Positions 11,512-23,500 of a DNA stretch of 64,000 nt are shown in pieces. The stretch is taken from assembly GCA_016648135.1 (NCBI GenBank), contig JADDOH010001518.1, positions 1 to 64,000 on the forward strand, read 5' to 3'. The stretch's first letter is position 1. The number at the start of each line of letters is the position of its first letter. Source of the DNA: Agrypnia vestita. Its lineage: Eukaryota; Arthropoda; Insecta; Trichoptera; Phryganeidae. The position numbers and the translations under genes were made by a program. The notes beneath the pieces were generated by a model. It was given only the letters and a program-made list of their open reading frames with translations. It ran no database searches and was not told the DNA's origin.

Positions 11512-14500
11512 CTGCACGTTTCTGAAAAGAAATTACAGTTAGAAATGCTGAGGTTGTAAAAGTCTTAACAAAAAAAATTCACGTGTCAATTTGACAATCA
11601 TAAAACATAAAAAAATCAGAAACAAACAGATATACAAGGTGACCCAATTTGATGCGTCTATATAATTTGGACCACCTAAGTAGAGTGCTATAAATTAAAT
11701 GATCTTTATTAATGAATATAAACAAGTAAAAATTTTTTTAAAATGTTTTACACGTTATTTACAGGCGTTTCCATCGACGAAGTTATGAGTAAAATAACTT
11801 GACATAAACCTAGCTTAACTACCTAATTTCGACAAATTATAAAGCTTTACCGCGATTTAACACATTATTTTATCATGTTATAACATGCAACAATACTTTA
11901 AAATTTCAGATAGGTAAAAGTCAAGTAAGAAATGAAATAGGATGAAAAAGTTTTCTAAGCCCTCTTCTGTAAAGTAACAGTTTTGCAGGGCTTTATGTAG
12001 GGCACGTCGATTTGATCCAAATTATTGATTCATATTTCAACGCAGAAAGCAGCTGATATAGCAATTTGGAGTTCCCGCATTTTAAAAATATTGTTAATGT
12101 TAGAACTTTATTTTTTATTAGAATCGTGCAGAAATACAAAAAACTATTAATTATTAAAATCAAATAGCATGTCTTTTCAATACTTTTCATATAAATATAA
12201 GTTGTTGATAACATAAGGCGAAACACGTCTCATAAAAATTCGAAAATTAAACTAAGAAACAAGTGTTTTTATTTCCATTTGTGTAATTATGGAGTTCTAT
12301 AAACTTATCTTCGAAACAAAAAATCAGCATCTACTTCGTTTTTAATGAGACACTAACACCAACTAAAAATAATACATGACTTATTTTAAACAAAACCCAA
12401 TATACCAATTACAAGTGTCTTCATCCTGCTCTAAACACCATGGATTTATTTAAAAAATTTGCGAAGGGCGTGGTGATTCGTAAGGTGAGTTGGATATTGA
12501 AAATTGTAATTGTCAGTAAATTTTTGACATTATTAATATATGAGACCTACTTACTGTTTTGTGTGTGGGAGAGTGGAGTGGACTTGGTCAAACTGTCACT
12601 GTCTTCTGACTCTGATCCCATTTGGAAGCTCGTCTCTGCAAATAATTTTAAAATAGTCACGTGATTTTTTTCTATGAAATGGCAATATATTTGGATGAGT
12701 TTGAATATGAAGAGATACACGAGTGGCCAACAGACTGGACCAAGACCTCGATGCCAAGGGATGGATGGCACTCTTCCGCTACTCCTGAGTACCTACCATG
12801 AGGACTTTAAGGTGATTCTTATGAAGACGAAAAAACAAGATATCTTTTGAATTACGTAGAATGAATAATTTGAATCCCTTAGAGGTGAGACGCAAACCAT
12901 TGGAGAAATTTCCTCAGCAACAACACACTTCAAGAAACCCCCATGCTACAAATTATTTGTAACCATATAAATTTAATTCTTGGACTCAAATATTGCCTAA
13001 TATACAACTACTACTTCAATATAAAATAGGACAGCGGAGTTGAATGGAAAAATCTGTCCTGATTGAGAAGCTGCTGGAAGTGGATTGTTCTTATAGTTGA
13101 GGTATCTCCTAGATTAGAAACTTCTTAAGATCTAGATTTAGCTAGTCAAGGAGCTGCAAAGGTACCAAAGGTAGTCATCGGTTACAAAGTAAATACAGTA
13201 CCCGGCAGTAAATATTACCGAGATTTAGAAAAAGCGTTTTTTTTCATTAAATTACAAAAAACGTAATTGTTTACACAGCTCTTTAGATACCGGGATGTTA
13301 GTGCTTCGTGTGACAGAGACGATGCTCTACAAAGCAGAAGCTAGCCGATTATTTTTATTACCTTTTTAATGCTCGATGTGTAATATTTACTACCAGGTAT
13401 TGTACATACGAAATAAGACATTTACGAGGTTTGATAAAAAGAATACGCTGAATTATCGGGATCACAACTATTTCTTATTAAATTATCCGTATTAGACTTG
13501 TGCCAATACTTTATACAATCTTCGGTACATTTCTTAAAGCGTTTAGCTCCTTCAGCAATTCTGTCTCTTTCGTCGATCACACTATAATACGTGTTACCTT
13601 TTAGACTTTCGAGCTAAGAAGGCTACTAATGTCGAAGTCCATTAGAGGGCGTTGTACCAACAAAACAAATCGTTTTTAATGTAGGTATACATGATATTTT
13701 TCCGAATAACTTAACATACCTATACACGTCAATACGCCTAAAAAATTATAATTTTCAAGGCGTATTCGTATTAATAATTATCCGTCTGTGGACAAGATCC
13801 AGTAATTGTGTTCTCAGAATATACATGTAAAAAAATTGTTAAAAAAACGTTATATTTTTCATAAAAATTCGTTTGTTTAGCTTTGTAAGCTAGTTTTTTG
13901 GTATGTAAAACATTAAAAATATATCTTACCAGTACTAAATATCCCCTGTTTTGCCTTCACATAGGCTGGTCTGTCTTGGTTGTCCACGTGACCGAAAGTT
14001 TGGAAGCCCATGCTGAATTGCGCGTACGGACTTATCTCAAACATTTCTGAAAAAAATATCAACAATTTATTTGAAAATATTTTCTGTGGTTTTTATGTCC
14101 TCGTTAAAAGAATTAGATTATTTCTGGCATTGTACACAATTTACCTCCATATTTTGAGCCATGCGTGCAAAATGTACAGAAAGATATATATTGAATAAAT
14201 AATAAGCTTTCTTTAACGCAAATAAAAAATGCGCAGAATTGAATTAAGTTGTCGCTTCCTAACTGTGATATTCTTGTCCTTCTATATAAAGAGGAGATAA
14301 TTTCAGGTATTGGAAGTCCAGATACAAAGCCATTCTTCCACTTAAAGAGTATTTATTGATTTGTAACAATTGGTATGAATCGCGACAGTATTACTAACAG
14401 TTAGCAGAGAACGTAAGTAGTAAATGCTCTCCTGCTGGTTACTTGCTAAGTGCCTGCATCAGGACGGCGTGTCCCTTTTTATCCCCATTCACTCTCTCAT

Positions 14501-17500
14501 ATTGTATATATTTTCATTCATTGGAAGTCCAGATATAAAGTCATTTTTCCACTTGAAGAGTATTCATTGACTTGTAACAATTGGTATGAATCGCGACAGT
14601 ATTACTAACGATTTGCAGATAGCGTAAGTAGTAAATGCTCTCGTGCTGGTTTTTTGCTAAGTGGCCGCGCCAGGATGGCGTGTCCCTTTTTATCCCCATT
14701 CACTCTCTCATATTGTATGTCTCTTTCATTCATTCCGCTAGACGTTAGTTCTGATAAACTAACACACGTAGTGTATCTGAATACTTACGCACTAGAGAAG
14801 TGCTCGGCTTTAAATACAATTGTGATTAAATTGATTGTTCCTCTGACAATAGATAAATAAGAGAATTAGCACAGATTTCGGACATGTGCAGTCAATATAT
14901 TGAAGTATGTGTTATAAAAAAATTAATAAACATAAAATCACAGCGCTTTTATTTAAGTACAGCTTTTTTCAAATAAACAACTGCACGTCGCTGCCAGAAT
15001 GGTATTATAGGACTTGGTGTAAAAAAGGGTTGCACATCTTTATCTTCTGAATTCGTTGGATAGTTATCGAAGGTTACACAGACCCGAGTTGGGGTTGCTC
15101 GCCTTCCTGTTGGCCGTGGGGGAGGTGTACAGCCTGGCGGGCAGCGGGGGACAGTCGGGGGTGGGCAGGGGGCGTGCGGCGGCCAGGGGCGCACATCCCC
15201 TCTCCTTGTACACGCTTTCCGCCGAGGAGCCGCACATCACCCTGTGCCTGGAACCATAGGGATAACCAATAGTCGTAACCTGCAGAAGCAACCCTCCTAC
15301 CCCTAGCAGAGAGGGAAACTTTTCACCACCCTTTGACTTGCGGCCAACGTAGACGATTCAACCAAAGCCTTGAACAGAAAACTACGAATAATACGATCCC
15401 TTAATTCAGAAGAAAAATATTTAATAAGCATTATTAAAGGCGATATTTTTCTCCGCGTAAGGAAGTTCTTGGTCCGGGTGTTTTTCTAGGTTGTTGGTCC
15501 AGGCTCCACTCGTCCCGTCCGGTGCAGTCCTCAAATTGCTGATTTCGTCTAAGCTGACGGTTCATTCATCTCCGAGCTATTCTAATTAGTCCCAGGCAGA
15601 TTCCCTGTGGAACACTGTCGTCTCGTCACTACTGCTGTAGATTCCTCTGCCGGGTACCCAAACCATCGCCTTCAGGCTACTTAATAAATTTACTAGTTAA
15701 CTAATGCCAAAGGCTCAAAATCAAGATCAGAAAGATCACAGTAAGATGTCTAGAGACAATGTCGAAACAAAGCAGAACATGTCAAAACATAATTTTTTCC
15801 ATTCAATTAGGTTCAGTGCTGGCAAATCGGCGTTTATTGGTGACAATAAATATTAATTATTTACCTAACAACCTTATTAAATTATTTTTAATAACATTAC
15901 ATTTATTAGGCCAGCGCCACACTGAGTGTATCTTACGCCGCATCTTTTCGGTCGGCAACCGAATTTAGCAGTCACATACAATATTCCACGGCGGACCGCG
16001 CGGAGAACAAACGCACGTGCGAAAATCCGTCGAATGTGGCGCATTGCATTCAAAGACACGAGACGTGACGATACGTTGACATAAGTTCCGCGGGAGGAGA
16101 ACCGAACAGATGCCGAAGCGAGCGTTCCGTCAGCGGAACGACCGATGAACCACGTGGTGTGTGCGGCGTCAAAGACGCGACGGAAGATACTCCTAGTGTG
16201 GCGCCGACCTTACATTGTCAGAAAAAAACGTAACATATCTTATTATATTGGCAAGTCATTGGTTACTATCTGCTAAGTATTAGCGGCGATATTTCCTCAG
16301 TTCTGATGTAGTTTACATCTCAAATACTTCAATGACATAATAATTTTTTCAGTTAATGTCTGTGCTTCCGTTCCGTAAAGTAATATTGATAACAAGTGTT
16401 GGATCATGATACTAGAAAATTTGCATCAGCTTACGCATTGCGGTTGACAATAGTGCTCATTACTATGATATTTGATAATAATATGATGTTGAATACCTGT
16501 GCTTTTGAACGGCAACGAACACACATACGAGCATGCACAGGAGCAGTAGTACACAGCTGCACACCATCACCAAGATGCTCGTATCTAGCGGGTCACTTGG
16601 TGGGCCTATCATTTCTGAAAGTCAGGAGAGGGTAGTTAAGAATCAGTAAACTTATAAACCAGACATAGACATTTATCAAAATTTTTAGATAGACAACCTG
16701 GATCAGAGGGTAAAGATTATGAAACCGTCATCAAGATTATAACTTAGATAATCACTGACATCATTATTAGAAACATCGACTCTTTTGCAATTTTTCTTCG
16801 TTGTTTAAAATTACAATCTTTTTAAGTATATTCCGGAAAAAATTCTGTAATACGATTGAATATTCATATTTTTAAAAATCTAATATGAATTCTTAATACA
16901 TGTAAAAGAGAGAGAGTTCAAATATGCCTAAAATGATAGGTGATTAATCAATACGCACTTTCAGTGCCTAAGTGTAGCTGCAAAACAAGTGACACTCGAC
17001 AAAATGAAAGACTCAAAAACTCAAAAAAAGTAGTTGACACTATTTAAATGTATACCTCCGAATTCTGTTTTGGTGGCTACGGTGTAGATGGCAGCGATAG
17101 GGCCTGCTTGGTTTGTGGCTGTCACTCTGATTTGGTACCACCGAGCTGGTCTTAGTCCTCCTAAAATGAGGAAGTATCCACTCTCCACCTGTTAACATAA
17201 AAGTATTTTCGGCATATGTAACGATAAAGTAGCCGATTTTCTTCAAAAAACATGAATTCAATTTTTTTTCGAGAAAATTTAAATTTCATGACTGTGGATG
17301 TATGAAAAATGTAAAACCAATGTAAAAATGGATGATAAATCAAGCATTTTAAAATGAAAATTTCCGGAATACAAACCTCTTGTAGTATTGTACTAATTAA
17401 GAATCATTTATCTATGGCGAATTTGCGATGATGCTGAGCCTATTGAGACCAAATATCTTAGTGATATTTAAAAAAAAAAGGCAAATTATGGCAAATTAAT

Positions 17501-20500
17501 TAGAGCACTCTATAAAGTCTTAGAGGGAACGTCAACAGGATCTCGGTTTTCTGTCATCCAAGAATGAGATGGGTGGACAATGTACGAAAGGATATAACGA
17601 GGTTAAAATATCACTGTTGAGAGACACAGCTCTCGGTTAGGGAGTGGTTAGGTTAGGTTAGGTTAGGTTAGGTTAGGTTAGGTTAGGTTAGGTGAGGTTG
17701 GGTTAGGTTAGGTTAGGTTAGGTTAGGTTGCGAAAGGATATAACGAGGTTAAAAATTCCCTGTTGAGATACACAGCTCACGGTTAGGGAGTGGTTAGGTC
17801 CTTGAAGTCAGCTACTGTACAAAAAAATATTGTCCTCGCTATACTCCGCTTACCGAGGATCGTTATTTTTTATTCGCCACTGGGTAATATATTTTCTTTA
17901 CTAAAGTAATATCTAATCATATTTAACAACAAGGGCTCTGACAATAGCATCTACCCCTACTTCCGTATAGGGCACTAAAAACGCGTCGGTTCAGATGCTG
18001 CTATAGAAAATTTTACGACCGGCTGAGATTTGTTTTGAGCAGTCTAAAATAATCTTCCATGACGGATGGTGCTGGTAAAGTGCTGATCCCCACAAAATAT
18101 TATTGGTAAAAGCACTCACTGGCAAAGGATCCGGTTGCAGCCAGAGCCGAGTGGACAGTGGCCGATAGTCCACGCTCCATCGTGCAGCCCCGCACTCCCC
18201 GTCCCTCCAGCGGTCAAGCTGCAGCGAAAGATGCGAGGAGTTACTCCAGATCCAGTCGGTGCCGGTCGGCGCTGTCATCACTGTTGCATCAAAATACATT
18301 AGTTATTTAGCAATTGCAATCAAGGGCCAATTTAAAAACCTTTAGTCACATCTAAAGTAACGATATCCAAATAGTGTTTTAAAGTTAAATTCAATAAATG
18401 CTGTGATCGAGATGCATCATAAACTAGGAAAATCAATGTGCAGATAAATTCCATTTATATCTTTTTCCTTCATTTGGAGGTGTGTTATGATTTAGTATAC
18501 TTTTTTTTTTACATTGCAACATGTCATAAGGCCCATTTATCAGTATGTAAAACACATCACATAAACGCCCAGGCTTGGACAAATTTTTCGATCACAGATT
18601 TATTGTAACCTCACTAACAAATAGCATCCGAGACCCTCGATATGAGAAGCCAGTATCATACCCATTATGGTTTATGTTACAAAAATGTGGTGATATATGG
18701 TGAAATATGAAACCATACGTCAAGCGTGATTACAGCCAATTGGAACCGCGCGCCGCGCTTTTCGTCAGCGTTCGTTGTTCAGTACATAAGTAATATTCCT
18801 GTTAGCCATTTATCCTGGTAAATAAATTGAAGCTCCTTATAGTGAGAATTATTTAACCAGCTTTGTCATAAAAAAATAATACATGAACACACATTGAACA
18901 CTGAAAGTTTTTCCCAGTCGGGTTAAAATCTTTCCTCGTACACTACTGCATTAGAGGTATGTTCTATTTAAAAATGTTCTACATCAACCAACCTGCCAAA
19001 AAATAGACCAGTGATGAAAAACAAAAAAACTGTTTAAGTCTTTTTGAAAATTCGGAAAAAATTATATCGTAAATATGGAAATTTTTGTACATCGAAAAAA
19101 TTTTGAGGTAGCAATATTTCAAAAGCGTTTTAAGTGCGCTTAGGAAGGCCAAAGATAAGAAGGAATGACAACGTCCTCAAAGACATCTCTGCCTTAGAGC
19201 TTCGGAACTGGAGAGAGCTGGCACTAGACCGAGATGAGTGGAGGAAGATTATTGAGGAGGTCAAGACCCACAAAGGGTTGTAGTGCCAAGTATGATGATG
19301 ATGATGATCACGGTATAACTCCAAGTCTTTCAAATTCTTTCCATCTATTTTTCACTTTATACATTTTCAAATAACCACATTATTACGGCACATGAAAAAT
19401 ACCTGTCCCTAAAGTGGTGGCTATCGCGACCGCTGGACTGGAGGGCCCCACCGTTCCCAACGCCACCAGCCTCACCTCGTACTGCTTCCCACACCCCAGG
19501 GATCCGATCCTCTTGGTCCCGGCTGCTCCACCGGCAATGTCCTCAGTCTGCCAGACATCCAGACCCGACCGCCAGCTCAGGGTGTACCCTGCAAGGGTAG
19601 TATAATTCACTTTCAACATGTTAGAATTCAGGCATATTAAAATAATGTTGTCGGTGTTTTAGTATATGATTACAATTTCTAGATTGCGACCACTATAAAT
19701 TGGCGTGCGAGGGAGGGCGTCCCTGTCGCGTAACAGAAGTTGCCAGGGTGTAAATTTATTACCCAATACATAATGTACAGAATGTCCGGTGACCGGTGTC
19801 GTAGCCTTTAACAGAAATTTGGTCGGGCAGCACTAAAGAAACCAAGCCGTAATGGCGGCCGTTCTATCTGTCAAACTGTCAGACGGTAATATCGGTCCAT
19901 TATGTTTCTTTTGTTTAAATTTTTTATTCCTTCTTATCATATAATTCTTAACTTGCCTAAGTTTAATTCATAACATATTTATCATTACTAACATATTTCT
20001 AAATGTGGAGACCTGTAATTGGCCATCTATATTATATCAATGTTTTCTATGCTTCTTTGTTGTGCTGTTGGTCTTCCATGAATAATAAATAAATAAATTA
20101 TTTGCTTTTTCAGCTTCGCAAAACTTTAATACTTCATTGGCAATTGTTCTTGCACCATCCCGGACTGTTTAGGATGTTTTGGACATAACAATTCAGTGTA
20201 TATTGGTAATCAAGATGACACAGCTCCCGAGCAAATACAAAATTGTACTGAATGACAGGGCGAGGGGTTACCGCCGGGTGCGGGCGGGGCGGGTTTTAGT
20301 TCCAAAGTTGCCGCACGCCAAGTTATTGTGGTTAAGCAATACATGAATGTCCTTAATAATAATGTCCGTAATAAAATTCTGTTGCAATAGTCCAACAGTT
20401 CTCCAGCTATATTCGTTGATCTTAATTACGTGTTATTCTATGAATATACAAAAATGCTCAAATTGCTTTTTCGTGTCTGGACTCTTTAAAATGGAAATTA

Positions 20501-23500
20501 CAATAATGTAAAAGAAAATGGAAATATATATGCTGACTCGAAACCATAGAGAAAGGTATAGAAACATGTGGATGAGAACGGTTGAAGCGGTTGAAGCGGA
20601 TGGATCATTAGTTTGTTGACAAGTCATAAAAACTCCAAGTAAAAAATTACCAAAATATGAAGATTATTGTGATCGTATCCTTATCACTATAACTAAATGG
20701 TAATCGCGTATAAATATAAGTTATAAAACCAGTGTCAAAGCACTAATTAGATAATTGAGAATACAACCTCCACGGAGTATTTCAAAGTACATGGTCTGTT
20801 AAAAAAGTATCGCGAATTTTGAATTTACGCAAGTATATTCGATTTTCGATTTTTTTGTGGCGTTTTGTTGGTACTTATATTTCTCACTTACGCCGACAAT
20901 TTAGGCCATTTTGAATGTTCAGTTAATTTTTGACAGCTGCTTTACTTGCACGCGTTTTGGCTCGTCTTCGATTTTTGCCTATTCCAAAAAATAGATTAAA
21001 GAATCTGTATCAAATTTTGTGAGAACAACAAAATTACCAAAATTGCCACAGCTAATATTCGGAATGCGTCCGCGCACTTAATTTTGTTTTTCCATTTTTT
21101 GGAATAGGCAAAAATCGAGGACGAGCCAAAACAGTGCAAGCAAAGCAGCTGTCAAAAATTAACTGAACATTAAAAATGGCCGATATTGTCGGCATAAGTG
21201 AGAGACATGAGTACCAACATAACGTCACAAAAAAATCGAAAATCGAATATACGTAACCTGCGGAAATTGAAAATTCGCGATACTTTTTGAACAGACCTCG
21301 TATTCAGTTTGAGTGATAAGATGTCAATGTGAATCCACCACAAGGTCGAAATTTAAAAAAAATTCATTTGAAAAGTTTCCATTATCTGCATAATTTAGAT
21401 AGGATTCACAAATGGTAAAAAGGTCTCAAATATTTTGCATGGTGGATCTTGAAAAAATTCAATAACCATTTTCAAAGATAACCTACCTACTATTATTGGA
21501 ATAGATTATTATTACCCACAAAATTTAATACTTGCGGTGCGAGTGTTCCCTGGAGATACTTGCCTAAGATGGGAGAGGTGTGGTTAGGTGGGGCCCAGTC
21601 CAGCAGTAGGGCTTGCCTCTCGGGGATGGCCCTCAGGCGAGGAGGAGAGGGCGGAGCCACGACCTCAATCAGGTAAGAGACGCTGTCCCATCCAAACAGA
21701 TTCTTGGCCACACACGTGTAGTTCCCATCCAGGGACGGATTGATGTCTAAAATTGAAAAGACCATGACATGTTGAGGGCTATGAAAATATATTGAGGTTT
21801 TGATGTGGTTAAATTAGCCAGGTAATTGGACACCTAGGCCGTTTTTTAAAAGTCGGCATCCAATTGGACGCCTAGGCCGATAGTTATTTGAACTAGAATC
21901 AATCAACGTTTAACAACTTGGCGTATTGAAGATGACTGAAAGCCCTTTAAAGATGACTGAAAAAGACAGCCAAGTGATTCAAATCTAACCGAACCTAATC
22001 TCCAATCCTATCCAATTTAACTAAATGACTACACGATGTTCAGCTATCTGGTTAAACGTTGCGCTCAATGACTTGGCTAGTTTAATGAACGGCCCTGGCA
22101 TCCAATTACCTGGCTAATTTATCAAGATGGCTGTGACATAGACACAACATACGGGCTCGCTTTGGTGTTCGATGCCTAGGCGGATGGTTAATTGAACTAG
22201 AATCACTCAACGTTTAACAACTTGGCGTATTGAAAGTCAGCCCTTTAAAGATGACGGAACAAGACAGTCAAGTGATTCAAATCTAACCTAACCTAACCTC
22301 CAATGCTATCCAATTTAAGTATGTCGCGTCGTGAGGTTGTGTTGGGTACAGGATTGCCAGGAAGTAAAGCTGCCGCTCTCTATAGGGACAATGGGAGGTT
22401 TCACCATAAGTGTGATAATTATGCCAATAATGGGACATGTAATACGTTATGGTGGTTTGACATATGACACAACCAAAAAATACACAACTGTACAGAAATG
22501 AACTCAACCCCTCCTTTAATCAAAGGGATTGGGACACAGTGGAAGTATGTCCATCTGACGTATAGACACATTTATAATGCAGATAAAGTATTTATTCTTG
22601 CGTAACTGAATCCCCTAGAACAAGGTATTTTTTACAAAAGACGTTGTTTTTACTCCGTTTTTTTTAACTCGTAGCGTCTGCTTGTCTATTTGTCGTCTTG
22701 TCTGCTTATCTGACGAAAAAACTTTGGATCGATTTTTAACCATTTTCCTGTGATCCAATCGAGCTGAAACTTTGCAAGCAGACTCGTGGCGACGATCAAG
22801 AAGATCTATCAAATTTTCGTTATAAAAAATTATTACATTTTTGGATTTTCCAAATTTTGAATGGTTTTTCATACAAATTATTAAGTTGTATGAAAATATT
22901 TCAACGCGTCTGGTAGACGCGAAACCTGATTATAGTATAATTTTGGATTTTTGGAAATTTTTTATTACTCCCTTTCGTCGCCCGACCGAAGCCCAACGCA
23001 TAGGTTAAGCGAAAAAAAATGTTTCAACTAGTAAATGGGAAAGGGAGTATAATAAAAACTTAGTTTTTATGGGTAACTTTTTTAAATTTCTTGTTTCAAA
23101 GAGTCTCTTCAAGTAGAAACATATTTTTGTAATAAAGCGTGACTTATTTACTAAGACATTATATTTTTAAGCAATATAAATTTTAACCTTTCGTAATTGT
23201 TTCAAAACTTACATGCTCGTAGTAATTAAAAAAAAAAGTCAAACGTATTGGAAACACCTGTGGAATCAGACTATGTGTCAAGGTGTCAAGAACTCTACAT
23301 GTTCATTCATTTCATGTCTTTATAATTTGGTGGTCTATGGAAACAATGGATATTTTATGCTTCTTTTACTTCTGCTTGTGTTTGGACTGTGTTCTGTTGT
23401 TTATCGACTCCTGCTCCTGGGATATAAATGACCCTCGTTTTGATAGTCTTGCTGGAGGTCCGCTGGTTGCAGGATCCACATGGTTTCAATACCTTAAACC

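Noticed and set aside
14949..15194. Minus-strand ORF with a proline-rich start over cytoplasmic exon 1
   Set aside because: It is out of frame with the transmembrane exon; the in-phase frame has the SH3 ligand and stops at 15064-15066.
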